A stretch of DNA of 64,000 nt from Ashinkailepas kermadecensis (taxonomy: Eukaryota; Arthropoda; Thecostraca; Neolepadidae), in assembly GCA_034440615.1 (NCBI GenBank), contig JAOTOM010004737.1:62001-126000 (forward strand). The letters run 5' to 3'. The position numbers and the translations under genes were made by a program. The notes under the pieces are model-generated. The model did no database searches, was not told where the DNA came from, and saw only the letters and a program-made list of their open reading frames with translations. Position 1 is the stretch's first letter, and each line of letters begins with the position of its first letter. This document shows positions 23,884 through 40,174 of this stretch, one piece after another.

Positions 23884-24205
23884 GACCATCACTGACTGTA
23901 CCCGATAACACTGACCGTCACGGACTCTACCCGAGAACACTGACCGTCACTGATTGTACCCGATAACACTGACCGTCACTGATTGTACCCGATAACACTG
24001 ACCGTCACTGGTTGTACCCGATAACACTGACCGTCACTGATTGTACCCGATAACACTGACCGTCACTGATTGTACCCAAGAACACTGACCGTCACTGATT
24101 GTACCCGAGAACACTGACCGTCACTGGTTGTACCCGATAACACTGACCGTCACTGACTGTACCCGATAACACTGACCGTCACTGACTGTAACCGATAACA
24201 CCGAT
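23884..24205. repeat. 29-bp minisatellite, about 11 copies
   Basis: Units contain gaccgtcactgattgtaccc and gataacact. Copies are highly alike, with gattg, gactg or ggttg variants. Confidence 0.9.
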
Positions 24206-24285
24206 AAGGAAAGAAAAGACGTACTTCTTCGTACAGGGACCAATGATGTTTTACATAAGATATTTACGAAAGAATGCATTATATA

Positions 24286-24318
24286 CTCAACGGTTTTGGT
24301 CCTAGACCATCTTCAGGA
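24286..24318 (-). mobile_element. Second Penelope-like motif, opposite strand
   Basis: Read on the minus strand, this gives cctgaagatggtc, tag, gaccaaaaccgttgag. It has the same layout as the motif at 23279-23303, with a different stem sequence (ggtc/gacc instead of ggcc/ggcc), so the pairing is kept. The gaaa of the first copy is caaa here. Confidence 0.45.
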
Positions 24319-24410
24319 TTGCTTCAATGACACGTTGCAATAAACAAAATACACAAACACCTCGATCCTTCTCGCACAAAGGACCAATACAACTGACACC
24401 AATATATGGC

Positions 24411-24975
24411 TTGGCATCTATGACATTATGGAGTGCCATGCGGGCTATTTTCCTCATCTATGACATTATGGAGTGCCGTGCGGGCTATTTTCCTCATCTA
24501 TGACATTATGGAGTGCCGTGCGGGCTATTTTCCTCATCTATGACATTATGGAGTGCCGTGCGGGCTATTTTCCTCATCTATGACATTATGGAGTGCCGTG
24601 CGGGCTATTTTCCTCATCTATGACATTATGGAGTGCCGTGCGGGCTATTTTCCTCATATATGACATTATGGAGTGCCGTGCGGGCTATTTTCCTCATCTA
24701 TGACATTATGGAGTGCCGTGCGGGCTATTTTCCTCATCTATGACATTATGGAGTGCCGTGCGGGCTATTTTCCTCATCTATGACATTATGGAGTGCCGTG
24801 CGGGCTATTTTCCTCATCTATGACATTATGGAGTGCCGTGCGGGCTATTTTCCTCATCTATGACATTATGGAGTGCCGTGCGGGCTATTTTCCTCATCTA
24901 TGACATTATGGAGTGCCGTGCGGGCTATTTTCCTCATCTATGACATTATGGAGTGCCGTGCGGGCTATTTTCCTC
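24411..24975. repeat. 40-bp minisatellite, about 14 near-identical copies
   Basis: Units contain gacattatggagtgccgtgc and gggctattttcctcatctat. Almost the only variants are ccatg in the first copy and catata near 24,657. The homogeneity suggests recent expansion. Confidence 0.95.
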
Positions 24976-27869
24976 CATGCAATGTCCAAATGACCAAGCT
25001 GACACACTACGCATCCTGCATGCGTGTGTGTAATACGTGTGTGTTGCATGAGTGTGTACGTACACACCAGGATGGTGGGGGGGGGGGGGAGACCGGAGCC
25101 GTTCACATGTCGCCGGGTCAAACACTGGCTGGCCGTGTCGTGCCACCGAACCAGACGGCAGCTGTCTGGCGAAGGACAAGTTTGCGAAACAAAAAGGCAC
25201 AAGTTTGCAAACCTAAATGACATTCTAAAGTATTCGAAACTTAACGCTTATGGTAAGGTATGGTACGGTAATACGTTTTCCGACGTTCCACCACATGGTG
25301 CAATTCAGGTATATTGTACGTATCAAGTGCAAGCAATTCTCCATTGCACTGCACAGCAAAGAAGCAGCCAACAGCAACATGCCTGTCAAATGGTGGAGAT
25401 CATACTCAATATTTGCGGTCAACACCACATCATTGCATACAATAAGTGATAAGCTCCCTTCAGATTATAATGTTTTAAATCTATTTATAAATCTGCATTT
25501 AGAAATGGCACCTAAACAGTTGCATTCCTATTCAGCGGGACTGCTTGCAGTTCAGAAAGAAAAACAGTCCTCCGACGCCAATAGAAAGTTAAATATCTTG
25601 TAAATACTGCAAGGTATGGGCGCCGCTACCGCTGGAGTTCCCAGGGTCCAGCTCCCACATGATATTTCATTGGCGGGTTCCGACCACACCTGAAACACTG
25701 GTAAGCTTCGGGAAAATGCGATATCTTCCCGAAGTTTTCCAGTTTCTGCTCAAGTGACATCTGCATCGGATGGATGGACACACCCGACGGTCCCGCCTCG
25801 GGTCCGCCCGGCGGTCTCTGTCGCGGTAAATACTACCATGGCCCCCGGCGTGCCTGTCTGACTTTTCTTTCAATATGTGTTACCTTTGAAATGGTTGTGC
25901 ATCTATTACATAGCATCGTGTATTACAAACAGCAAACATGATTTTATCTTCCCCCATACTAGTGCTGGAAGGATCGTTTTCATTGAGACTGGCTACCAGC
26001 TGCTGAATAAAATGCTTTCAGCAACATATCAATATATTACGATATATAGCAATGTATAGCAATGATGCTTATGTGTCAATAGCCACCAATAGCCACTGGT
26101 AAGCCATACGGTGCAATGCACAACATCCTCCTAGAAAGTCAAAGACCAGAAGAGCACAGAAGTGGAACATATACATACGGAATATTCACTTGGGTATTGG
26201 TGGCAGCATTGTTGGCAGCATTTCCGCTCAGGGCTCAGGGGGGCGCACAGCATTGTTGTAAGGTGACACACATGATTGCAAAGGTTGCCTGGTAGACTGG
26301 CCCCCTTTGAGTAATGTTGACCCATTAGCTATTGAGAAGCCGTCCCTGTTGGCTCAGGGGTCCCCTTACACTGACTATGGTCCTCTGCATCAGGCCGAGA
26401 GTCCTTTCGACGACCCGGGGCCCCCTTCGTCAGTCCAGGCTCCTTCACATCGGCTTGGATCCCCCTGTTGGCCTAGGCGCCCTAAATGTTGGCTCGGGCC
26501 CTCCCCAATGACCTAATATCCTTTCAAGTGGCTTGGGCTTTCTCTTTCCGATGAGGGACCTTCTCCGTTACCGAGAGGCATTTGTGTTGCTGGGAAGACT
26601 CTCTCCGTCTGTTCGGGGGTCTCCCACCAACACAGGGACCTTCCGTCCACCTCGAGATTCTTCACGCTGGCCCGGCCAGAGTCCTTCAGCGTCGGCCCGT
26701 TGGCACTCTCCATCGACGCTGAGACCCTACTCATCTTCCCAGGACCGTCCATATCAGCCCGGAGCTTTTTCATCGGCCCGGACCACTCATGCGCCGATGT
26801 AAAGTGCCCAGAGGCACTTCACATCGGTACCTGGCCTCGAATGGCCATCCAGCCTCTCAAGCTCTCAAAGTCCTTCCAGCTCACTAGGACCACCAGCTCC
26901 CAATTGGGGTAGGAGTCCCGTCATGTCTTAAGTGGTCTTTTAGTTCCCACTGGCCCCTCCAACTCCTGAACCAGTTTTGTTCGTATTCAAAGATTGAAAT
27001 CGACCTTCGGGCGATTATTGCATTATGGATTTATTTTCATTGAAAACCTTGTCGTCCCTCCCCCCCCAAATGTTTTTATCCGAAGCTGTGAGGGGGTGTG
27101 TCCCTTGCTCCCCCTTGTGTGCTCAGAATATGCGCTGCAAACTGTTTCGATGCCACAAAATCCAAGGAGATTAACGCCATATGGCACGATTCTACACGGA
27201 AGCACAAGTATTTTCGGATCGCATCCCCCCCCCACCGCCCCGCCATTAACACGAAACCTTATGCTAGGAGCACTGAAGTCTAGTGACACCAAAATTCGAG
27301 ATGCCCCCACCCCCTTGGATAATTCTTAAATCCGCAACTGATGGAAGTACAGGTGATGACGTCATTGTTTTATAGACGTGAATTATAGTTGATTATAACT
27401 ACCACAATGAGCCAATCACTTATGGTAGTCGAAGCTGGTTGGCGATATTGACCAGCGCGGCAACCTGCTCGCAAGGCTTGACATTTGAAGACCACTGAAT
27501 TCGCAAACAGCTATTGTCATTGCGTTTCCTCGGGAAGTCAGGTTCGTGTGGTCTGACTTCGCACGCTCAGATCACCGCACTTTTTGTGGCCTGAATTCGC
27601 CATTGGCATGTGATGACGATTACATGCGGCTAGCGGCCGTTGTGAAACAGGCAAAGTCCGCACGCTCCAACCGACACCAGGTGAAGAATGCTGGCGGACG
27701 TGCAGCCAGCTCGACACTGCCAATACCGAGCACATCCCAGCATGAACCATGCCATGCTGTGTTCCTGTGTTGACCCTTAGGAACACCACGGACATAGCTA
27801 CACATTCGGTCACCCGTGTATGCATAATTACCTGAGCTTAGTGCAAGTGGGAGTAAAAAATGTATTCTG
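24976..27869. other. PDE3 intron, no gene recognised
   Basis: Contains a poly-G run near 25,079. A degenerate repeat of roughly 30 bp rich in tcggcc and gtcctt lies at about 26,310-26,960. Poly-C runs occur near 27,059 and 27,224. No exon with similarity was found. Confidence 0.45.
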
Positions 27870-27985
27870 CTCATCCCCCAGCATCTGCCTGTACTCCGCC
27901 GATCCCCCAGTATCTGCCTGTACTCCGCCGATCCTCCAATATCTGCCTGAATTTTGCAGATTCTCCAATATGTGCCTGAACTTTG
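27870..27985. repeat. 28-30-bp minisatellite, 4 copies
   Basis: Units of the form tccccagtatctgcctgta, ctccgccga, progressively diverged to the right. The array ends about 130 bp before the next PDE3 exon. Confidence 0.8.
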
Positions 27986-28006
27986 TCGATAAAGGCATGA
28001 AATTAG

Positions 28007-29172
<1,166 letters not shown>

Positions 29173-29214
<42 letters not shown>
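29173..29214. repeat. (TA)n microsatellite
   Basis: About 20 dinucleotide copies with one interruption (atgtat). Confidence 0.95.
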
Positions 29215-29440
29215 GAATTATTCACCCTTTCCATCGTGCGCTCGCTATGGCAGGCGTCAAAGATTAAATCGCCCAATAGCAAGCTGAGATGGTGGCGTAA
29301 AGCCTGTCATTGGCAGCCGACGGGAGCGGACGCGGGAGAGGCCACCTAAAGTTGGGATTCAGCACCGAGTAGCGGGCGCCAGGGCTCAGGAGCGGGCAGC
29401 TGGAGCTGGAATTTTGGGCTAAGAGCAGCCGATGGCTGGG

Positions 29441-29945
29441 TTCGAGATAGAGCAGTCGTGGTCAGGGAGCCTGAGTCACGGTTCGGGAGAGGGTAGCCGG
29501 AGTTGGGGTTCGGGGGAGACACGAGACGCCCGTGCACTGCGTCGGAAGGGAACAGTCGTGGTCAGGGAGCCTGAGTCACGGTTCGGGAGAGGGCAGTCGT
29601 AGTTGGGGTTCGGGGGAGACACGAGACGCCCGTGCACTCCGTCGGAAGATGGCAGTCATGGTCAGGGAGCCTGAGTCACGGTTCGGGAGAGGGCAGTCGT
29701 AGTTGGGGTTCGGGGGAGACACGAGACGCCCGTGCACTCCGTCGGAAGAGGGCAGTCGTGGTCAGGGAGCCTGAGTCACGGTTCGGGAGAGGGTAGCCGG
29801 AGTTGGGGTTCGGGGGAGACACGAGACGCCCGTGCACTCCGTCGGAAGAGGGCAGTCGTGGTCAGGGAGCCTGAGTCACGGTTCGGGAGAGGGTAGCCGG
29901 AGTTGGGGTTCGGGGGAGACACGGGGCGCCCGTACACTCCGTGAC
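29441..29945. repeat. 100-bp tandem repeat, 5 copies
   Basis: The anchor gtcagggagcctgagtcacg lies at 29461, 29561, 29661, 29761 and 29861, exactly 100 bp apart. Units also carry gttcgggggagacacgagac. A partial degenerate copy extends left to about 29,346. Confidence 0.95.
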
Positions 29946-30317
29946 ATGCGCATGCTCACGGCTGCCGAATGACCGACGCAGTCGATGCGCCCATAAGCTC
30001 CAGTAAGCTCGTGGCTGACAGGCTATCGGCCACGTGGCGCCAGTCCCAGCGATCACTGATCGGGAAAAGGTCGATGAAGGCCTGCACATTTGGCCCTGGT
30101 GTGTAGACGTCGTACGCCAGCAGACGTGACTTTTAGCTTTGGCTTCCAAACAGAACCACAGTGCAGCCTTACATGTGATAAGAAGTGTTTCCAGTATTCT
30201 TGTTTTGCGGGGGGAGGTGTAATGAAAGGAAGTCTACAAGCTGCCCGACCAGCTATGTCACCTGCACTGAACTGCTGGTCTCACACCGTTGGATGACGGC
30301 CCAACGCGCGCTTTCAG

Positions 30318-30425
30318 ACCACAATCGGATGCACGCGACCGACGTGCTGCAGGCCGTCTACTACTTATCCTCGCAGCCGATCCCCGGCTTCGAAGTGCTC
30401 TCCGAAAACGAGAACGACCCGGACG
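30318..30425 (+). CDS. Pde3: PDE3 exon 4 of those found (proton-donor His)
   Basis: Bounded by gctttcag and GACG|gtgagt. With the split Tyr codon it encodes YHNRMHATDVLQAVYYLSS, then QPIPGFEVLSENENDPDG. The first His of YHN is the general acid of class I phosphodiesterases, and QPIPG is typical of PDE3. The acidic end is the start of the PDE3-specific insert, shorter here than in vertebrates. Enters with 2 bases of a codon and leaves after 1 base. Confidence 0.95.
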
Positions 30426-30496
30426 GTGAGTGTTCCCACCGGTGAGACAAGCACGCGACACTCTATCAACACCTGCCGACCCGGACGGTGAGTGTT
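30415..30496 (+). repeat. Duplicated exon end and 5' splice site (PDE3)
   Basis: The exon end and donor (gacccggacggtgagtgttcc at 30416-30436) recur about 52 bp downstream (30478-30498), followed by similar sequence (accgg, aagc, gcgac, caacacctg). A second, equally good donor is thus present. Confidence 0.85.
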
Positions 30497-30554
30497 CCTA
30501 CCGGAGATACAAGCGAGCGACCATCCACCAACACCTGTCGCAATGCCGTGATGA

Positions 30555-31232
<678 letters not shown>

Positions 31233-31689
31233 TTTGTACCACGGTGCGTGTGATGTCACTAATCCAGCACATCACACCGTGTTGCGAATAATTGCCGAAG
31301 CATTTTTTAACTCTCTCACGGCCCCACGGCCAACTTACCTCTTCCTGTCCCACGGTCAGCGTACTGACAAATGCTCACGAGCCACCATTGTCCGTGAAAC
31401 GAGAAATACAAAATAAGGCTGAAATCACAACCACAGAGCTGGGCTTTATTGGCGACATCACATCGACATAGCCTGACCGGGACCGAAACCTGTGCTTACC
31501 CTATGCTATATGGAATTATGAAGTGCATAATCGGCTACTTCAAACATGTGCTTAGCGCTTCAGTGTGGCGAACGCAAATACCTTTCAATTGTTTGTTTTT
31601 TAAACGTTCGGGTAGATTTCAGATTACCTCCCTTCAGTGGCTCCGGGCTAATTTATATTATCTCATCGCTGTTTTACTGACGGTGGACA
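31233..31689. other. PDE3 intron, nothing recognised
   Basis: Ordinary sequence. Confidence 0.45.
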
Positions 31690-32325
31690 ATGGACGATGC
31701 ACTGTGGACGATGGACGATAGAAGATGGACGATGGATGATGGACGATGGACGATGGACGATGGACGATGGACGATGGACGATGGACGATGGACGATGGAC
31801 GATGGACGATGGACGATGGACGATGGACGATGGACGATGGACGATGGACGATGGACGATGGACGATGGACGATGGACGATGGACGATGGACGATGGACGA
31901 TGGACGATGGACGATGGACGATGGACGATGTACGATGGACGATGGACGATGGACGATGGACGATGGACGATGGACGATGGACGATGGACGATGGACGATG
32001 GACGATGAACGATGGACGATGGACGATGGACGATGGACGATGGACGATGGACGATGGACGATGGACGATGGACGATGGACGATGGACGATGGACGATGGA
32101 CGATGGACGGTGGACGATGGACGATGGACGATGGACGATGGACGATGGACGATGGACGATGGACGATGGACGATGGACGATGGACGATGGACGATGGACG
32201 ATGGACGATGGACGATGGACGATGGACGATGGACGATGGACGATGGACGGTGGACGGCGGACGGCGGACGGTGGCCGGTGGACGGTGGACGGTGGACGAT
32301 GGACGGACGGTGGACGGTGGCGGTG
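31690..32325. repeat. 9-bp (GATGGACGA)n array, about 70 copies
   Basis: A near-pure nonamer over about 640 bp, with single-base variants and a diverged right end (ggacggcgg). All plus- and minus-strand open frames across it are repeat translations. Confidence 0.97.
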
Positions 32326-32946
32326 GAATATGTGATACCTTTGTAATGACGGTTTGAATTTTGCACGTCAAGTGAATTTTTGTTCCATTTGGCAGGCTTC
32401 GTAGCATCTCCCAGTTCCATATAGGGCTACTGCATCACTTTGGCACATCAGTTACTGCACCGTCTCATTTAGTGCCATATTATAATATAGCATGAGAAAA
32501 AGGACATTTGAACTGGTAAGCAATGGGGTTGGACACACCTGAAGAAAATGTAACCCTTAAACTGGTCTGATGCATAGCATGACTTTGATGTCTTAGAGCC
32601 TTAGGTTGTGTACGCCTTTCATATTCAAATCACCTAATTATCCTTTGAGGTTTTTAAGTTGCGTACATTGCGACTGCTTGACATGCCGCTGACTTCCCAG
32701 GACACTCAGTTCCACTAGAGTGTATTGAGAGCCATGCAGACTACCTGAATTGCTCCGCAGACTGACAGTCGCATTCAAAAGAAGCAATCTCCTCCCTAAG
32801 TCCCAAGGCTGTGCATGCTAGTCGCGCGGCCGTATTGACTCTGGCCATCCCCATGAATGCTTGTTGTTGGATGATGGAGAGCTTTCAGCCGAACCTCCAC
32901 GGCCAATGAACACAGTGGCCGGAAGTGAACCCTATCCATGTGCGTT
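32326..32946. other. PDE3 intron, nothing recognised
   Basis: Ordinary sequence up to the SINE. Confidence 0.45.
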
Positions 32947-33127
32947 GGGGCGGGGATGGCCGAGTGGTTAACGTGTTGAGCTCTGGATACCAAAGATCCC
33001 GGGTTCAACACTCGCACCGCTTGGGACATTTCCCAATCCCACGTCCCACCGGCGAAACAGTGTGGGCGGCGCCATTAGCCGTGAATGTGCATAAAGTGCG
33101 TCGTGATTCACCCAATAAACAAACAAT
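32947..33127 (+). mobile_element. tRNA-derived SINE (copy A)
   Basis: The head has an A-box-like tggccgagtgg and a B-box-like gggttcaacactcgc about 45 bp later, in a tRNA-like layout. A body of about 75 bp follows, then the tail gtgcgtcgtga, cccaataaacaaacaa. It cannot be a working tRNA because the cloverleaf does not close. The tail resembles those of copies B and C. Confidence 0.7.
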
Positions 33128-34559
33128 ATTCACGTGCGATGGTTTTAGCCCAATTCCTGTGCAGGAATGGCGCGAAAATATGCGTTGCAGATCACTTTCC
33201 TGTACACCACAATACACAATCGTATGTATTATTGCTTGATGTGACGTTGCCAGACACGGTGGACATGACTGAGCATGCCACCCTGATGCCCCTGGAGTGG
33301 CTCCTGGTAAGACCATGACTTACTACTTTTGACAGGATGCATCAGAAGGGTGGCTAGGAAAAGTCGCCCAGTTGCAGAGCTCTAGTTGGACCAGGTGGGA
33401 GAATGGCATGCGGACGATCCCATGGGCGGTAACCCTCCCACGGCACAGAAGTAAGGTGACCGCCTAAGACTTCACGGATGAATGTCAACACTGCGTTGCA
33501 TATGAGTTTGATCCTATAAAAGTCCATTCGTTTAATTATGCTGAAAAATTGTTACATGTCAGTTTCCGTAGCCCGTGTGTTTCTAGTGTCCAACTTATTC
33601 ACGTCACGAAGGATTTCAGACCGGGGGACGACTCGTTTGTTTCGCTTGGTTCTTTCCATGCAACGCCATCGACGCAATCTTGAATTTCACGAAATTTTGA
33701 GGACGGTTGCCCCGCCTCCCGCTTTGGCGTCGCTCCAGATCCACCCCACACACCTGGTCACCTGCTCCAGCTGGGTGACACGTTCCGCAACGAAATATTT
33801 TGCATACAAAGCTTTGGCTTATAACTGCATGCATACTATCCGAATGGTGAGGATAATCGTTGTTACCTTGACTACAACAACAAGAATACTTACGGGCATG
33901 GGTGTAACCATGGGGGGGGGTCTGAAGGGGGACATGTCCGCCAATTTCTGAAAAGTGGACATTTGTCCCCCTCAATTTTTTTCGTGTCCCCAAGCCTCAG
34001 CTACCTGAGTATGATCGTTGCAAAATTATACTTAATCATTTATAAAGTGAAAATATATATGCAAGAGAATCACCAAAAATACTAGAAGCCGATCTAGCCA
34101 ATCAACGGGCTTCACAGGCTATCTGTCGTCAAGAAATATCCGAATGGTAAATCAGCAAACGTTAGAAATTTCTGCTTCCAGACAATTTTTGAATATCATT
34201 AACCTTCACCATCTTATGTTTCGCTTGGGTGGAAAGTTGTGCTTTGCGAGGCAACAAATTTGCATTATCGCAAGTCTTAGGTTGCATTTCCCTGCGCATA
34301 TATTGATATATCTTGAACGAACGTGACTCTGGGTGTCCTTGGGTATCTTCAAGACCACGGAGGGGAGTCATGAGCAGCCTTAAGCAAGTACGTCAAGTTA
34401 ACGTCGTACTCGTATTCAACGACGTGTTCGACAGAGACGTATTTGTATTGGCATCGGCATTCAGCGACGGGTTTATGATCGTTCGAATCAATTACCACAA
34501 TTGCTTCTGCTTGCACTGAACACGCTGGAAGCAACTACATAGGTATCACACTACTGCTT
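33128..34559. other. PDE3 intron, no gene recognised
   Basis: A poly-G run occurs near 33,913. Nothing else is supportable. Confidence 0.45.
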
Positions 34560-35960
34560 TAACGGTCAAGATCCAACGCAAATCGGTTTCTTTGGTTTCC
34601 TCCCATTTTTTTTTCGTTTTCACCCAAACCTGCCCAAATCTGGTATCAAGCAATAGCCTGTGGTGAACCAACGTGCAACATTTCAAACCGGTACATGTCA
34701 AGGTCAACCTTCTAGGTCAAAGGTTAGCTTGGTTTATTAGATGGCGATATTGAAACAATATCGACCGAACGCGAGGTCCGGTTGCTATCGCTTCAATCTG
34801 CATCAAATGGGCGCCATTCGACGTGGCTTGTTATGCGGTATCAGAAAGCTAAGCAATCTAATTATTTGTCAAGGGCAAAGGCCAAGCTGATCATCCGGTC
34901 CGCTCAATTTTGTTTTCGTTTTCGATCAAACCCATCCAAATCCGGTATCCGGTAATCACCAATAACCAGTGGTGATCACTCGAGTAACATTTCAAACCGG
35001 GACATGTGAAGGTGAAAGGTTTTATTGAGTTCTTCGATGACCTCGCGTTTCATCGCTATGACTTCAATTTGCAGAAAATGGATGTCATTCGACGTTGCTT
35101 GTTATGAGGTATCAGAAAGTTGATAATTCGAAATAATCTCGACGAGTGAAAAATGAAGCTGATTTCTTCGGTCGCCTCACATTTGTTTTTTTTTCGTTTT
35201 CGTCCAAGCCTACCCAGATCCAATATCAAGCGATAGCCCATAGTGAACCCTCGAGTAACATTTTGAAACCGGGATATCAAGATCAAACCTCAAGGTCAAA
35301 TGCTAGTTTTAATTCTTCGAAGTCCTCGCGATTCGTCGCTATGGGTTCAATTTGCACGAAGTGGGTGTCATTCAACGTGGCTTGTACCGTGTTATAATAT
35401 TACCAAATGGAACTAATTTCAAAGGTCGAAGGTTAAACCAATTTCTGTGTTCGCCTCCTATTTGTCTTCGTCCTAACCTATCCACATCTGGTATCAAGCA
35501 ATAGCCCGTGGTGCACCTCGAGTAACATTTCAAACCAGATCATGTCAATGTCAAACAACAAGATCGAAGGTTAGCTTAAATTATTCGAAGTCCTCTCGAC
35601 TCGTCGCTATGTCTTCAATTTTCATCAAGTGGGAGTCATTCGACGTGCCGTGAGGTACTCTAGCGAACTGTTCAGAAATCACATTAACTTTAAATGTCGA
35701 GCTCATTTCTTCGGTCGCCCCGCGTTTCTTCGTTTTCTTCCAAGGCTAACCATGTTTGGTATGAAGAGATAGCCCGTGGGCAACCCTCGAGCAACATTTC
35801 AACCCGGGACAGGTCAGGTCAAGCCTCAGGTCAAGGTTAGTTTTAATTTTTCAAAGTCCTCGCGTTTCGTCGCTATGGCTTCAATTTGCATTATCTGGGT
35901 GTCATTTGACGTGGCTTGCCGTACTGTATCAGAATGTTGAGATATCGAAATAATTTTAGA
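34560..35960. repeat. About 270-bp satellite, 5 diverged copies
   Basis: The anchor taacatttcaaaccgggac recurs at about 34678, 34987, 35258, 35525 and 35794, giving spacings near 309, 271, 267 and 269. Each unit also carries a run resembling tttcgttttc, a caagcaatagcccgtggtga box and a cattcgacgtggcttg box. Confidence 0.85.
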
Positions 35961-36300
35961 AGTGTCGAAGGTCCGCTGTGTGTACAATGATCGAGTGTAA
36001 TAGGAATAGGAGGATCAAATCTGTTTTTGTTTGCAGCCGTTGTGATAGCAGGCACTCATATCCTATAGGACTAGGAGCTCCCCAAGAAATCCCACCATAA
36101 CCTGCTCGAACGGCGCTCTCGTCGCTGGTTTTTAATTTACACTGCCCCATTGCTGTTCTGGGCATGTAAAATGTAGATCTTTTTCAAATTGTCCGCTTTC
36201 CTCTTAATGGTTCAACGGAAGTTGTCAAATTTGGAAGAGAAGCCACACGTGAATGCGCACAATTTTATAACCAGCCGGAGTTCATAACCACGAGAGAGCA
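35961..36300. other. PDE3 intron, nothing recognised
   Basis: Ordinary sequence. Confidence 0.45.
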
Positions 36301-36309
36301 ATGTTGTAC

Positions 36310-37140
36310 TCAGAGGTGGATCCAGGAATTGTCACTTGTCTGGAGGGGCGCCATTTCTTTGGAACGGCGCCACTGAGAAAGCCTGTGGCTGCAAAATTCG
36401 ACGGGGCGGGATGTACTCGTCCCTTCCCGAAGGGGCGCCTTTCCTTCCAAGGATGTGCCTTTTTCTTTTATAGGGGCGTTTCTGGCTGAAAAATTCGAGC
36501 CGGTACACTGGAACCATTTCAGAGGGGCGCCTTTTCCCGGCCTGAGGGACGCCACCTTCCACCAGGGGGGCACATGCCCTCAGTGCCACACCCTTTACAC
36601 TGGAACCATTTCAGAGGGCGCCTTTTCCCGGCCTGAGGGACGCCACCTTCCACCAGGGGGGCACATGCCCTCAGTGCCACACCCTTTACACTGGAACCAT
36701 TTCAGAGGGGCGCCTTTTCCCGGCCTGAGGGACGCCCCTTCCACCAGGGGGCACATGCCCTCGTGCCACACCCTTTACACTGGAACCATTTCGGGGCGCC
36801 TTTTCCCGGCCTGAGGGACGCCACCTTCCACCAGGGGGCACATGCCCTCAGTGCCACACCCTTACACTGGACCATTTCGAGGGCGCCTTTTCCCGGCCTG
36901 AGGGACGCCACCTTCCACCAGGGGGGCACATGCCCTCAGTGCCACACCCTTTACACTGGAACCATTTCAGAGGGGCGCCTTTTCCCGGCCTGAGGGACGC
37001 CACCTTCCACCAGGGGTACATGCCCTCGTGCCACACCCTTTACACTGGAACCATTTCAGAGGGGCGCCTTTTCCCGGCCTGAGGGACGCCACCTTCCACC
37101 AGGGGGGCACATGCCCTCAGTGCCCCCCTGTACCTCAGTG
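36310..37140. repeat. About 91-bp tandem repeat inside a dispersed repeat, 7 copies
   Basis: Units contain cgccttttcccggcctgagg, ccaccttccaccagg and actggaaccatttcag. Spacing is 91-92 bp with small deletions. The left part (gtggatccaggaatt) and the unit resemble the sequence at about 59,990-60,110 on the other strand, so the family is dispersed. Confidence 0.85.
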
Positions 37141-39912
<2,772 letters not shown>

Positions 39913-40174
39913 GACAACCTGCCCTTAGCGATGATTACTTGACAACCTGCCCCGTGGCGGTGGTTCCTTGATAGCCTGCCCTGTGCCAATGGTTCCCTGG
40001 AAACCTGCCCCATACCGATGGTTCCTTGGCAACCTGCCCCGTGGCGGTGGTTCCTTAACAACCTGCCCCGTGGCGGTGGTTCCTTAGCAACCTGCCCCGT
40101 GGTGGTGGTTCCTTGACAACCTGCTCCGTGGCGGTTGGTCCTTGACAACCTGCCCCGTGACGGTCGCTCCTTAA
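39913..40174. repeat. 29-bp minisatellite, left part, about 9 copies
   Basis: Units contain caacctgccccgtggcggtg and gttcctt. Some units contain ttaa (cttaacaacc). The array is interrupted by the element at 40175-41811 and resumes at 41812. Confidence 0.9.

Noticed and set aside
23884..24975. Arrays with 29- and 40-bp repeats as possible CRISPR
   Set aside because: There are no unique spacers between repeats, and the genome is eukaryotic.
31658..32420. Open frames up to 249 codons
   Set aside because: Translations of the 9-bp GATGGACGA array.
32947..33020. tRNA gene
   Set aside because: A and B boxes are present but the acceptor and other stems do not pair; the following body and tail fit a SINE. 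The same applies at 48333 and 49335.
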